64,000 nucleotides of DNA from Leptoclinus maculatus (Eukaryota; Chordata; Actinopteri; Perciformes; Stichaeidae), in contig JAVDOI010000005.1 of NCBI GenBank assembly GCA_032191485.1, positions 2,254,001 to 2,318,000 on the forward strand. The letters are read 5' to 3'. Under the pieces are notes generated by a model. That model saw only the letters and a program-made list of their open reading frames with translations. It had not been told where the DNA came from and made no database searches. Position 1 is the first letter of the stretch. Each line of letters begins with the position of its first letter. Below, piece by piece: positions 1-53,580 of the stretch. A program made the position numbers and the translations under genes.

Positions 1-852
1 CCATTTGCAACATCACGTGGTAACCTGATGACATCAACAGGAGTTCTGGGACTTTCTCTGATACATCCCAAAGTGAAAAGTGTTCAAACAGAAAGCTTGT
101 GCTAATCTGTCTGTTTTGGATTGTTATTTGTCAGCAACTATCATTCTCGTCCTGTTTCAATATTTATGACAGATTTGATAAGGGACAGTGCACATTTAAT
201 AAAAACATTTCTGTAAATGCGCCAGAGTTAGCCAAGAGGCTATTTTTCATCTGTAGATGAGGTTCAGTTTCAGTTTCGACTGCTAATGCTCCTCATCACC
301 TATTTCTTTAGGAGGTCAAATTGGAAAAAAGCAACAGAGATTGATTTTCCTCTGCTGGTCCATGTAGCACTGCTGTCCCAGAACGACAGGCAACAAAGCT
401 GTCCATAAGTAACCTGTCCGTCCAGATGACCTCATGCTTTTAACTTAGTTCATTTGAATTAAGTTAGTGTGAATGAGAAAAGGAACAATTGATCTGTTTT
501 TTCTTTGGTCTGGCCGAAGAGAACTGAAGCGAGAAACAAAAGTACATTGGACAGTGGACATTAAAGAAGTGTTTTATCTCAGGGTAAATAAAGACATCCT
601 CACTGTGATTCAAACCGATAATAGACGGCATGGTGTTTGACTGATTAGGTAGGAGCTTTGAATGTTGATATTTCCTGTATGTTCAAACCTGCAGAGGGAC
701 TCTGACGTTGTCACACACTGACTTTTATTCTGGTGAAGTAAAGTACCTGTAATTCAACCTGCTCTGCCTGTGTCTGTATTTGAATCCTTCTCCCTGTTGT
801 TCCTGAACTTTGACAGATATATTGATATCTGGAGTCTGGACTGTGTCCTTAC
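1..852. other. Unassigned sequence downstream of exon 33
   Basis: Presumably the next mucin intron. I see no Cys-rich exon with good splice sites. A 56-nt candidate at 747..802 has AG/GT borders but codes nothing mucin-like. Confidence 0.5.
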
Positions 853-42236
<41,384 letters not shown>

Positions 42237-42291
42237 GTTTGGTTCTGAGGACTGACCCACGATGAGAGTGCTCACCTGGAGGACAAATCCC

Positions 42292-42297
42292 TTTATA
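42292..42297 (-). promoter_or_regulatory. TATA box of the mucin gene
   Basis: TATAAA on the minus strand, 56 bp before the start codon, predicting transcription start near 42262 and a 5' UTR of about 25-30 nt. A CAG/GTGAGC donor-like sequence sits between it and the ATG, so a spliced leader cannot be excluded. Confidence 0.6.
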
Positions 42298-42300
42298 TCT

Positions 42301-42304
<4 letters not shown>

Positions 42305-42367
<63 letters not shown>
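42305..42367. repeat. (GA)n / (CT)n microsatellite next to the promoter
   Basis: About 31 uninterrupted GA dinucleotides beginning about 8 bp upstream of the TATA box. On the gene strand it is (CT)n, the kind of sequence bound by GAGA-type factors or able to form H-DNA. Confidence 0.9.
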
Positions 42368-42370
<3 letters not shown>

Positions 42371-42546
42371 GTGTGAAAGGCAGTTCCCACTCTAGATATT
42401 TTCCGGGTGGTTGTCATTAACATATTAAATAAATACCTGACAGTGCACACACATGGTTAAAACGTTTCACTAGTATTTTTGCTTGCTCAGCAAATATCAC
42501 GTCATCACTTCCATCACTGCGCCGAGTAGCTTGTTCACTCAACATG

Positions 42547-42701
42547 GTAAATGGACCTACTTGTACTTGTATAGCGCCTTTGTCGTGTTCCGACCACTCA
42601 AATGTAGGGTTAAGTGTCTTACCAAGGACACACACGGGTATCGAAGCGCCAATCTTTTGATTGAAGGACAACCCGCTCTACCTCTGAGCCACAGCCATCC
42701 C
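42547..42701 (-). mobile_element. tRNA-derived SINE upstream of the mucin promoter
   Basis: Reverse-strand copy running from AATGGACC...GTATAGCGCCTTTG to CTCTGAGCCACAGCCATCCC, with GGTATCGAAGCGCC as a B-box complement. About 250 bp upstream of the TATA box. Confidence 0.7.
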
Positions 42702-43128
42702 AGCACGATGGGTTAAATGGCTTGATATGATGGAGCCGTTCTAAAGTCTCGTAGTTGTTTGTTTTACTTTGAATAACATGACTGATGTTTTTCATTGTAC
42801 CCGAGTATCGTGAAAATAAGGATAATTCTATTCTATTCATCTAGTCTATCAGGTTTTGTTTTTTTAAGGTCCTGGCTTTGGTTCAAAATCAAAAAAGTAA
42901 ATTGTTGACTTGAAACATGAGTTTCCTTAACCTTCCCCAAGCTCAGTATCTTAAACAAAATAGCACTTCAAGACATGAACACTGACTGTAAGAGCTTTGT
43001 CTCTTACTAAAACCATACTTAATTTGCCATAGACATTGAACATGGCCCAGGTTTTGCAGAATTGTCAAAAAAGATGCTTCGGTACAATATCTATGGCCAT
43101 GGTTACACTAACTAGTTAATACTAACTA
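42702..43128. other. Intergenic, nothing recognised
   Basis: AT-rich sequence between two SINE copies; no supported gene. Confidence 0.5.
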
Positions 43129-43316
43129 CTGCCGTCGATTGCGCCAATTTGGGTTCCCCCCTCCTCTAGTCCATATCGATGTGTCCTTGGGCAAGACACT
43201 TAACCCCATATTAATCTCGAAGGCTGTGCCATCAGTGTATGCATGTGTGTGAAGGGGTCAATGACATGTAGACTAAAAAGACGCTATACAAATGCAAGTC
43301 CAGTTACCATTCATCA
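43129..43316 (+). mobile_element. 5'-degraded SINE
   Basis: Contains GTGTCCTTGGGCAAGACACT, TAACCCCATATT, CTGTGCCATCAGTGTATG and CGCTATACAAATGCAAGTCC, the body and tail of the SINE family; the tRNA head is unrecognisable. Confidence 0.65.
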
Positions 43317-44718
43317 TGAGACACCTAATATGTGGACACAGCTGAGTTCCGATTTGGTGCATCAGATCACGAAAGTCGCATTCGTGGACAAGTGGAACCA
43401 AGGCCTTTGTATCTGTTATAAACATCATTATGCCGAAACAGAGTATATCAGTAGAAGAAGAAACACACTGTGACTGTTGGGTTTAAAGGTTGTTCCACAT
43501 TTTAGCTATACAGAGTCTCCGAGATGAAACATCTCTTGTTGGTGAGTCAAAGAGTCCAAAAGTTCTTCTCAAAACCATGATCAGCTCAATGAGGTACAGA
43601 GAAGAAGCCACCATAACACCTGAATAAGTTGTGTGTCCACAGATATCTTGGGTTGGAAAAGGGGCTTTTGTGTCTAGGGGCCCATCCCCGCAGTCTAAAA
43701 GAGAATCTGTGCATGTAGCCATGCAAGCAGGGACTATAAAGAGACACCATTTCCTCCAATCACAAAGTTCACTCTGTTGTGCTTTAAATTACTATTGGAC
43801 ATCAACATCTACATCATAAAATAGCAATTAATAAAGATGACTTATAGATACCAAGCAGAAACTGAATCTTTAATCAATGGTTTATTCAGTGCGTAAGAAG
43901 TCTCAATATGCGGCGGTCCGCACCCATCACTTAGTCAGCTGTGGAAATTGAACACAATATGCCACATTGTTCAGATGTAACCATGTTGCTCTAAGGAGTT
44001 ATGAGGGATTGTTTGGTTTGTGTTGATGTCGCAGGCCTGCGTAAATAATCCGTAGTGACTCAGCTCCCTCAGTCCAGGATGTGCATCCTGTGCATCTTTG
44101 ATAAAACCTCTGCTCTGTTTTGCTAACCGGAGTGTTTGTGTTGTGTCAATAAAGACTTATGAGCCATTCATCATTCAACACTGACAACACAGAAAATGTC
44201 ATGCCTTACAATATATTGCAAAATAACTCAGATTCCTACTTAGAAGTTGAATTCTTGCACAAGTATAGCAAGTATTAGTCTAGATGGGTCATTTTTGATC
44301 AATTTTACATTAATTACGATTATGTTTATAATATTTTGCATCCCTTTAATTTCAAATGTTGTGCTGGTATCGTTTGTACTGCCATACAAATATTATTTCA
44401 GTTAAATCTTTTTACCAACATCATATTCAGTTTCATTGTCTATTTACATAATGCCACTGTTGTATTAATGTATTAATATCTGTAAACTAAATGCAAGGGG
44501 GATTTTCTCCCCTTCACAGTAAGGGACATGCTAATGATTAGCAACAACGTTGATTTAGATGCATTGTTGTTTTTTGTGTGAAGTCAGATTAAACAAAAAC
44601 CTCGTAGAAAACAAAAATGTCCCCTGCTAAAACTGTTATAAACACTAAATATTAATACAAATTTCCACTTTCAGTCCTGATCTTAACCACTAAATATTAA
44701 TTCATTTTTTATATATTT
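43317..44718. other. Intergenic, no supported gene
   Basis: Short ORFs only. A stretch at 43940..44181 ends in AATAAAG with a TATA-like upstream motif and could be a solo LTR, but no target duplication is visible. Confidence 0.4.
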
Positions 44719-44891
44719 GGCGACTGTGGCTCAGTGGTAGAGCAGGGTTGTCCTTTAATCAGAGGATCGGCGGTTCGATCCCTGGCTCCACTAGTCTGTT
44801 TCGATGTGTCTTTGGGCAAGACACTTAACCCCAAATTGCTACCGTAGCTTTTCCTGCAGTGTGTGAATGTTGTCTGAACGATAGTCCTGAT
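44719..44891 (+). mobile_element. tRNA-derived SINE with clear A and B boxes
   Basis: Head GGCGACTGTGGCTCAGTGG (A box) and GGTTCGATCCC at 44772 (B box), the internal Pol III promoter of a tRNA gene, then TGTCTTTGGGCAAGACACTT typical of this fish SINE body. A TA/TG microsatellite follows. It is the best head copy in the window and is not a functional tRNA (no cloverleaf 3' half). Confidence 0.8.
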
Positions 44892-44895
44892 GATC

Positions 44896-44998
44896 AGGAT
44901 ATATATATAAATGTGTATATATATATATATATATTTAAATGTGTATATATATATATATATATATTTAAATGTGTATATATATATATATATACAGTATG

Positions 44999-45062
<64 letters not shown>
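44896..45062. repeat. (TA)n with ATTTAAATG interruptions, then (TG)n
   Basis: Three TA runs separated by TTTAAATGTG spacers, followed by about 30 TG units. Confidence 0.95.
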
Positions 45063-45064
<2 letters not shown>

Positions 45065-45465
45065 ACGCATAGTCTCTTGTCAATAATCATATATATGTGA
45101 GACCAATAGATGGATGGAGGGGAAAATACCTGTATAGATAACTATCCACCATGATATAGATGGAAAGATAGTTAGATCTACAAACAGTCTACTTACAGTG
45201 TAGTATATATACTTGTATTTAAGTAATTGTGTTCAAAGCAAGTGTTACAATTCTGTCAGTAACAATTATCCCAACCAATAGGGTACGTTGTAGCATTTCA
45301 CTTCCGCCACTATCAATGCAACTGTACAAGAATGGTAGGTCCTAGAAGCAAGTGTTCATTTGTTGGAGAGATTTGTATGTTGCTTGTATGAATACATGAT
45401 CAATCTTACCCATATACATATATTTGTGTGTATTATTTTTTTGGGGGGTGGGGGGGGGGGTGGGG

Positions 45466-45776
45466 GGGGTTCAGAGGTAGAGCGGGTTGTATTTAAATCG
45501 GAAGATTGGCGGTTTAATATCCGGCTTCTCCAGTCCATGTTGAAGTGGCATTGGGCAAGATACTTTACCGCAAAATTGCTCCTGAAGGCTGTGCTATCAG
45601 TGTATGAATGTGTGTGAATGTGGATTAGTTTAGTCCTGATGGGCAGGTGGCACCTTGCATGGTAGCTCCTGTCATCAGTGTATGAATGGGTGTGAATGAT
45701 GGTATGTAGTGTGAAGTGCTTTGAGTGGTCAAAAGACTGGGAAGGCGCTATACAAGTCCATTTACCATTTACCAAT
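45466..45776 (+). mobile_element. SINE with doubled tail
   Basis: Head remnant (GGTTCAGAGGTAGAGCGGGTTG), body (GGGCAAGATACTTTACCG) and CATCAGTGTATGAATG tail, followed from 45632 by a second tail (TAGTCCTGATGGGCAGG...CGCTATACAAGTCCATTTACC). Preceded at 45433..45470 by a G-rich run of nearly 30 G. Confidence 0.7.
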
Positions 45777-46024
45777 TATTATTAGCCTTCAAAGTTTTTA
45801 TCTTCTAATAGCCTATTATGTTTTAATCAATTTTTTGCTGCAGACATTCAGCAAAAAGTAACATCAAGATCACTTTGAAGAAACAGCCATTAGAGTCATT
45901 TGCTCTTGGCTCATATAGTCATGCAATCCCACATGTGTGATTCCTAATACACACAGGCGTGCCTGTGTACGTATGTCTGTGTGCACTAAGGAGGGTAGAA
46001 AGAGATACAGAGGACTTAAAGTGT

Positions 46025-46026
46025 CA

Positions 46027-46052
<26 letters not shown>
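46025..46052. repeat. (TG)n microsatellite
   Basis: A short TG run just before the LINE copy. Confidence 0.9.
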
Positions 46053-46058
<6 letters not shown>

Positions 46059-46079
46059 TCTGTGTGTAATTAGTACAAA

Positions 46080-46956
46080 GTCAGCGCTCAGCTTCAATCA
46101 CTGATGTTAAAAACCTCAAACCAAGCCAGAAATCTAGGTGTAGTTATGGATTCAGACCTCAACCTGAACAGCCATATCAAGACAATTACAAAATCAGCCT
46201 ACTATCACCTGAAGAATATATCAAGGGTTAGAGGACTTATGTCTCAACAGGATTTGTAAAAACTTGTCCATGCATTTATCTTCAGTAGACTGGACTACTG
46301 TAACGGTGTGTTTACAGGTCTCTGTAACAAGTCAATCAGAAAGCTGCAGCTCGAGTCCTCACTAAGACCTAGAAAGTGGATCACATCACTCCAGTTCTGA
46401 GGTCTTTACACTGGCTTCCTGTCCAACAAAGAATTGACTTTAAAATCCTGCTGTTGGTTTATAAAGCACTGAATGGTTTAGGGCCAAAATACATCTCTGA
46501 TCTGCTGCTACCTTATGAACCATCCCGACCCCTTAGGTCGTCTGGGACTGGTCTACTTTCTGTTCCCAGAGTCAGAACTAAAGGTGGAGAAGCAGCGTTC
46601 AGTTTTTCTGCTCCACATATCTGGAACAAAGTCCAGAAAGCTGCAGGTCTGCTGAGACCCTCAGCTCCTTTAAATCAAGACTGAAGACTTTTCTGTTTGC
46701 TGCCTTTAATTGAACCAGATTCAAGGATATTAATCAATCTCCTGCATTTCTGCATTTTACTACTGTTTTTTATTTCTTACACTGCTTTTTAATGTTTTGA
46801 CTGTTTTTAATGTTCAATGAATGTTCTTAATTGTTTTTAAATCTCCTTTTCTTTTGCTTTATGTTTTGATGCTTTTAATGGTTTTATGTGAAGCACTTTG
46901 AATTACCTTGTTGTTGAAATGTGCTATACAAACTTGCCTTGCCTTGCCTTGCCTTA
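46080..46956 (+). pseudogene. Degenerate LINE ORF2 3' end
   Basis: Coding similarity to the C-terminal RT region is spread over frames, with stops (including a TAA in place of a codon near 46256). The clearest piece is 46376..46684: HITPVLRSLHWLPVQQRIDF, ILLLVYKALNGLGPKYISDL, SVPRVRTKGGEAAF. It ends with a CCTTG short tandem repeat at 46934..46956, the usual LINE 3' tail, so the full 3' end is present and the 5' end is lost. Confidence 0.85.
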
Positions 46957-47717
46957 CAACTCAGCCATGCGGGCGCTTGGCCCTTACACACAGATGTGCA
47001 TGTGCATGTGTACGTAGATCTGTGTATGCATCCTGCCACTGCACGTGCCATTTGTTTTATTTGTCATGACATCAACCCATTACATGAGGAATAGTAATAC
47101 TAATCGTAATAAGTAATCCCATATTATTCATTATCAATTAACATTAAAGGTGAAGTCTGTGATTTTAATCCAATACGCCAACACTTTTTGTTAATTTCAG
47201 CGAATATCTCTTATCCTTAATTTGAATGATGATAATAATAATAATGAATCATCGGATTAAATTAGTTTTAGTTTTTTATCAAATCAACTTTCTTTAATGA
47301 ATATAACTCGTCAGTACTGCCTCCTTTTGTGTGCAGCAAGCGGGAGAGCAACCTGTTTATGACGCAGTGAAAGTGTTTTTTCTGGAAGGTATGATATGGA
47401 TTAAAACTGAATGCTTTGTTAAATAAAATCATGTTGTGAATTTAGAAAATGATTCCATCTATCATTTTCAGTAAATGTTGACTTTTAGACTTTACAACTC
47501 TCTGGAGTTATTGAAAATGTTTGGATCACACAAGTTGGAAACACGACTGGAATCTAATTCTAAAAATATAATACTATTCACTGCCGAGCCTGTTTGTAAC
47601 AGGTACCGACAACTTTACTTCGAGTTGCCCTGCTGACGGTCCGCCAGATACCTTACGTTTTCAATAAGCCTGCCTGTAAGCCCTGCACACTATGAAACAC
47701 GAGAGCAATGGATATTA
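46957..47717. other. Intergenic, unclassified
   Basis: Includes AAAGGTGAAGTCTGTGATTT near 47150, which looks like the edge of a dispersed element, but I could not find a matching inverted end. No gene. Confidence 0.4.
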
Positions 47718-49801
47718 ATGATCGTGGTTCTCCACTGCAGAATGAATATAGGGGAAACACTTATTAGTTCAAGTCACTTTAGTTTTATTTGTTTGTATAT
47801 ATGTAAATCACAAATTTTCCTGAGAGGGCTTTACAATCTGTACAACATACGACATCCTCTGTCCTTGGGCCATTCAATTCAATTCAATTTATTTTGTATA
47901 GCCCAAAATCACAAATTACAAATTTGCCTCAGAGGGCTTTACAATATGTACACATGACATAATCTTGTCCCGGAACCCTCACATCGGAAAAGGAAAAACT
48001 CCCCCAAAAACCCCTTTAACGGGGAGAAAAGAGGAAGAGACCTTAGGGAGAGCAACAGAGGAGGGATCCCTCTCCCAGGAGGGAAAGAAGTGCAATAGAT
48101 GTCAAGTGTTGAACAGCATAACAAAATTACAACACATTCAATGTATGAGAGAGCCACGGCAGGAGGAAAGACCAGGTCCAGGTACAACCCGGATCCAGAG
48201 GTACCTGCGAGGCGATAAAGCACAGATACTCTGGTGAAGAAGCAGGTCAATAATGTGCATTAATGGTACCGGTAATATGAAATAGTAATGCAAGTAATAA
48301 TAAGAGTGTTATTTATTAGTGGGAGTCAGCAGGGTTATGGCGGGAGGAAGGACCAGGGTCCAGATGAAACCACGATACATGGAAACCTGTGAGGAGAGAA
48401 AGCACAAGGACTCCGGGGAAGAAACAAAGTCAGTAATGTGCATTAATGATATCGGTAATAGGGTTAATAATGTTAATAATAAAAATTGGTAGTAGGTGTC
48501 AGCAGGGCCATGGCGGGTGGAAGGACCAGGGTCCAGATGAAACCACGATCCATGGGAACCTGTGAGGCGAGAAAGCACAAAGACTCCGGGGAAGAAGTAG
48601 AGTTAGTAGTGAGCATTAATGGGACATCAATTCATACAGACAGAGATGAAGAAGAGGAGAGAGGAGCTCAGTGTATCCTAGGAAGTCCCCCTGTAGTCTA
48701 AGCCTATACCAGTTTGTCTAAGGGCTGGTCCAAGGCAAACCTGAGCCAGCCCTAACTATAAGCACTATCAAAAAGGAAAGTCTTAAGCTTACTCTTAAAT
48801 GTGGTGAGTGTGTCTGCCCCCCGGACTGAAACGGGAAGCTTGTTCCACAAAAGAGGAGCTTGGTAACTGAAGGCTCTGGCTCCCATCCTACTTTTTAAGA
48901 CTCTAGGAACTACAAGTAACCCTGAATTAGTGGAGCGCAGCTCTCTAGTAGGATAATATGGTACGATAAGCTCTTTAAGGTATGATGGTGCCTGACCAAT
49001 TCGGGCTTTGTAGTTAAGTAAAAGGATTTTAAATTCTATTCTAGATTTTACGGGGAGCCAGTGCAGAGAAGCTAATACAGGACTAATATGATCTCTTTTC
49101 TTAGTTCTTGTTAGTACACGAGCTGCAGCATTCTGAATCAGCTGGAGAGATTTAAGAGATTTATTAGAGCAGCCTGAAAATAAGGAATTACAGTAATCTA
49201 GTCTAGAGGTAACAAATGCATGAACTAATTTCTCTGCATCGCTTTGTGACAGGATGTGCCTGGTTTTTGAAATATTACGTAGGTGAAAAAAGGCAGACCT
49301 AGAAATTTGTTTTATCTGAGAATTAAAAGACAAATCCTGATCAAAAATGACTCCAAGATTCTTTACGGTGCAGCTGGATGTCAGCGCAATGCCATCTAGA
49401 GAAACTATATCATTAGATAACTAATGTCGGAGGTGTTCTGGGCCTAGTAGAATAACTTCAGTTTTGTCTGAGTTTAACATCAGGAAGTTGCAGGTCATCC
49501 AGGTTTTTATGTCCTTAAGACATGCTTGCAGTTTAGCGAGCTGGTTTGTTTCATCTGGTTTGATCGATATATATAATTGAGTATCATCTACATAACAATG
49601 AAAGTTTATAGAGTGTTCTCTGATAATATTACCTAAAGGAAGCATATATAAGGTGAACAAAATTGGTCCTCATCGAGGCTTCATCATTTACATATACAAA
49701 CTGAGATCGATCCGATAAATAAGATCCAAACCAATTCAGTGCGGTTCCTTTGATGCCAATATAATGTTCAAGTCTCTGCAACAGGATGTAATGGTCTATG
49801 G

Positions 49802-51044
49802 CAGGCCTGGCCAACCCGCGGCTCCCGAGCCGCATGCGGCTCTTTGCCTGGTTTCATGCGGCTCTTACGTTCATATCGAAGTTTGTGTTTGTGTTTTTTT
49901 TAATGTGCGTGTTCGCTTCGCTTGAGTTCAATACGGTATTTTCGTCAAACGCGCATGTGCGTGAGATGAAAATACCGCAAAGTTTCCCAATAGGGGCAAG
50001 ATCATTTGAGTAAACAATTTGTGTCCAGTTCGCTCTCAAAATGGCAGGGAAAAAATGCACAGCAAAACGAAAATATGAAGATGAACACAGGACGTTTTTT
50101 AACAGAGTGGTAGAGTTTATATTTTTTTGTTGAACGCTCTCGGACCTCGAGTGGATTATGGATCTGGCCTTTTTGGTCGACATGCTGTGTCACTTGGACA
50201 GACTGAACCTGACCCTGCAGGGTAAGTTAAAAATGCTGCCTGACCTGGTGCAAAGTGTGTTTGCGTTTGTCAACAAACTGAAGCTGTTCAAGGCGCATAT
50301 TCAAAAGGGAGATTTAACGCATTTTCCCACTCTGCTAAAAGCCAGCGGGCAAGTCACCAGCGCCGCCCTGAATAAGCAAAGAGCCAGATATGCAACACTG
50401 ATTGAAAACCTGCACGAAAGCTTTGTGACCCGGTTCCGTGATCTACAACTGAAAAGGCCACAGATTACGTTCCTCGTCGACCCATTTAATGCGGAGACGG
50501 ACTGTTTGAAAGCCCCGCTAGTCACAGATGAGGCGGCGGCTGAGTTGGAGATGATCGATCTTTGTGAGGAGGACCAACTGAAACCTGCTTTAAGGGAAGG
50601 GACCATTGAGTTCTGGAAAAGTGTGCCAATGGAAAAATACCCCAATGTCAAACGGGCTGCGCTTAAGATACTGTCAATGTTTGGGTCAACATACGTCTGC
50701 GAGTCTGTGTTTTCTACCCTGAAACACGTGAAATCAAAGCATCGATCTGTTCTGACTGACACCCATGTGAAATAATTGCTTCGAGTGGCAACAACGGAAT
50801 ACAAGACAGATTTGAAGAATGCCAGAAGTCCCACTAAGCAACATGCATAGTAAAAGAAAAACGCTATTGTAAATTATTATATTTTTGTTTGTGGACTTGG
50901 TTGAACTGAGAGTTTGTGTGTGTGAGACAGTGCACACAATGTTCATTGTTGAAAATGACTGGCCTGTGGTCTTAGTACTGTAGGAGTCAATTTCTGTCAT
51001 TATCATGTTGGTGTGTGACATTTACAATAAATCTGGCTGAGCAG

Positions 51045-51114
<70 letters not shown>

Positions 51115-51208
51115 AAGGGATGGGGTGATGTTCATGTGTGCCCATGTGTATGATGTGGCTCTTTGCGGTAACACAGTAAAAAATGTGGCTCTTGGTTGGC
51201 CACCCCTG
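49802..51208 (+). mobile_element. hAT transposon, internally deleted, inserted in the LINE
   Basis: Ends are CAGGCCTGGCCAACC and, inverted, CAGGGGTGGCCAACC, flanked by the 8-bp duplication GTCTATGG (49794..49801 and 51209..51216), the hAT hallmark. It carries the two ends of a transposase gene and a (TG)n run at 51047..51111. Confidence 0.9.
50041..50775 (+). pseudogene. hAT transposase remnant (N- and C-terminal ends)
   Basis: 50041 begins MAGKKCTAKRKYEDEHRTFF, a plausible transposase N-terminus that soon hits a stop. The open stretch 50158..50775 (205 codons) is the C-terminal part, with the hAT dimerisation region near residues 160-205 (YPNVKRAALKIL..FGSTYVCESVFSTLK, then SKHRSVLTDTH). 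It resembles the ZBED/GTF2IRD2-type hAT proteins of vertebrates. The zinc finger and most of the RNase-H-like core are missing, so it is inactive. The ORF ends at TAA 50773. Confidence 0.82.
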
Positions 51209-51573
51209 GTCTATGGTGTCGAACGCAGCACTAAGGTCTAACAAGACAAGAACAGAGACAAGTCCTTTGTCTGATGCAATTAGAAGGTCATTAGTTATTT
51301 TTACCAGAGCTGTCTCTGTACTATGATGCTTTCTAAATCCTGACTGAAAATCCTCAAATAAACTATTGTTATGTAGAAAGTCACACAACTGATTTACGAC
51401 TGCTTTCTCAAGGATCTTAGAGAGGAATGGAAGGTTAGAGATCGGTCTATAGTTAGCCAACACCTCTGGGTCGAGAGTGGGCTTCTTAAGAAGAGGTTTA
51501 ATTACAGTAACTTTGAAGGACTGTGGTACATGGCGTGTTAGTAAAGACAGGTTGATCATATCTAGTAGAGACG

Positions 51574-52060
51574 TGTCACGGGGCATGGTGGAGGACTCAA
51601 ACGCAGACCAGGCAGAGTATAGTGAAGGTGGTATTTATTGAACAGACAAACACAGGAAACGTACCAGAACACAACGGGGAGTCCAAGCAACAGACAAGAG
51701 ACGAGGGGGTAAATCCAGTATGAACAGAACAGGACAGGCAGGCAGACGGGGAGACCGGGAACAGAACGAACAGGACGAGCAAAACGGGCAGGTAGGCAGG
51801 TAGGCAGGTAGGCACATGGGGGATGAAGCATGAAGCAATGATCTGGCAGTGAGTGTGTGTGGGGCAGGGGTTTAAATAGTGGTGAGAACAGGTGAGGGGA
51901 GTTGTGCTGATGAGGGAAGTGCTTGATTAATGATCCGAGGCAGGTGAAGGGAATTTAGACTGAGGGAGTAACTGACAGGTGTACTGAATAAACTGATTAG
52001 ATGAGTGAGGAGGGTGTGGAGCTAGACAAAGAACACAGAAGGCAAAGCCTAATCGTGACA
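51574..52060 (-). mobile_element. Probable LTR (3' LTR of a retroelement on the minus strand)
   Basis: Bounded by TGTCACG and CGTGACA, a TG...CA LTR with short inverted ends. On the minus strand it is preceded by a G16-like run (C-run at 52064..52081), which fits a polypurine tract directly before a 3' LTR. No partner LTR was found upstream. Confidence 0.6.
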
Positions 52061-52439
52061 GTACCCCCCCCCCCCCCCCCCTAAGGGATGGATTCCAGAC
52101 GTCAAAAAACAAAACATAAACGTCTTCCAAGGGAGGGCGGTGGGGGCCCGGAGGAGGGACGACCCAACATTGAATAGGGTGGGTTGAGGGGTCCGGAGGA
52201 GGGACGGCTGGATCCAACCCGCCACAGGGCTCTGGGGGACGGGCAGGAGGGCGCTCGGCCGGGAAGAAGGGATCCGGACACAGGACCTCGGGTGGGCGAC
52301 CTGACTGCCGGAGTTGCTCTGGACCCAGGAGCTCGGGCAGACGGCCCGACGGGCAGAAGGGCTCAGGACACAGGATCTCGGGTGGGCGACCTGACTGCCG
52401 GCATTGCTCTGGACACAGGATCTCGGGTGGGCCGGACTG

Positions 52440-53580
52440 GGAACACTGCAGCTCGGGCCGGGGCTCAGGGGAGCCGGACTGGGGAGACTGGGGCTCAGGG
52501 GAGCCGGACTGGGGAGACTGGGGCTCAGGGGAGCCGGACTGGGGAGACTGGGGATCAGGTCTCCAGAGGCTGGGGATCAGCCGGGAAACAGGTCTCCAGA
52601 GGCTGGGGATCAGCCGGGGAACAGGTCTCCAGAGGCTGGGGATCAGCCGGGGAACAGGTCTCCAGAGGCTGGGGGTCAGAAGCTGGTGATCGCAGGCATT
52701 CGGCAGCGGGGTCAGGAACTGGAGATCCCTGGCATTCGGCAGCGGGGTCAGGAACTGGAGATCCCTGGCATTCGGCAGCGGGGTCAGGAACTGGAGATCC
52801 CTGGCATTCGGCAGCGGGGTCAGGAACTGGAGAGCGCTGGCATTCGGCAGCGGGGTCAGGAACTGGAGAGCGCTGCCGCTCGGAGACGACTGGAACTGGA
52901 GGTCGCTGCTCGGAGACTGCGGCGACTGGAACTGGAGGTCGCTGCTCGGAGACTGCGGCGACTGGAACTGGAGGTCGCTGCGGCTCGGAGACGGCTGGGA
53001 CTGGAACTGGAGGTCGCTGCTGCTCGGAGACTGCTGCGACTGGAACTGGAGGTCGCTGCTGCTCGGAGACTGCTGCGACTGGAACTGGAGGTCGCTGCTG
53101 CTCGCAGACTGCGGCGACTGGAACTGGAGGTCGCTGCTGCTCGGAGACGGCGGCGACTGGAACTGGAGGTCGCTGCTGCTCGGAGACTGCTGCGACTGGA
53201 ACTGGAGGTCGCTGCTCGGAGACTGCTGCGACTGGAACTGGAGGTCGCTGCTGCTCGGAGACTGCTGCGACTGGAACTGGAGGTCGCTGCTGCTCGGAGA
53301 CGGCGGCGACTGGAACTGGAGGTCGCTGCTGCTCGGAGACTGCTGCGACTGGAACTGGAGGTCGCTGCTCGGAGACTGCTGCGACTGGAACTGGAGGTCG
53401 CTGCTCGGAGACTGCTGCGACTGGAACTGGAGGTCGCTGCTCGGAGACTGCTGCGACTGGAACTGGAGGTCGCTGCTCGGAGACTGCTGCGACTGGAACT
53501 GGAGGTCGCTGCTCGGAGACTGCTGCGACTGGAACTGGAGGTCGCTGCTCGGAGACTGCTGCGACTGGAACTTGAGGTCG
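52440..53580. repeat. GC-rich minisatellites (36/39-bp units and related)
   Basis: About 20 copies of a 36- or 39-bp unit containing GACTGGAACTGGAGGTCGCT between 52860 and 53580; the 3-bp difference is one extra CTG. Flanked by shorter arrays: GGGGAGACTGGGGCTCAGG (52470..52560), GCTGGGGATCAGCCGGG (52560..52680) and GGGGTCAGGAACTGGAGA (52690..52870). Confidence 0.93.

Larger units (their letters stand above)
47740..51573 (-). mobile_element. LINE (non-LTR retrotransposon), 5'-truncated, interrupted by a hAT element
   Basis: Minus strand, in reading order: 51573..51217 fingers/palm (VIKPLLKKPTLDPEVLANYR, PISNLPFLSKILEK, FQSGFRKHHSTETALVKI); 49793..49421 palm including the catalytic YVDD (HCYVDDTQLYIS); 49333..48752 C-terminus (HISPVLASLHWLPVKSRIEF, ILLLNYKARIGQAP). 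The 3' UTR runs through 48.7-47.9 kb with repeated CATGGCGGGAGGAAGGACCA-type segments and ends with ATTCA repeats at 47873..47893; a second partial tail lies at 47740..47872. The frame continues across the hAT insertion once one target copy is removed. Two further breaks disable it. Confidence 0.85.

Noticed and set aside
747..802. Candidate mucin exon 34 with CAG acceptor and GTACTT donor on the minus strand
   Set aside because: The translation has no Cys and no resemblance to mucin C-terminal modules; the donor is weak.
43940..44181. Possible solo LTR (TGTGGAA...TTCAACA with TATA-like and AATAAA motifs)
   Set aside because: No flanking target duplication and no second copy in the window; borders are guesswork.
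44719..44800. tRNA gene suggested by A and B boxes
   Set aside because: The acceptor stem and 3' half do not form a cloverleaf, and the sequence continues into a SINE body shared by other copies.
49421..51573. Separate small genes from the LINE ORFs
   Set aside because: They are consecutive pieces of one reverse transcriptase broken by a hAT insertion and frame damage.
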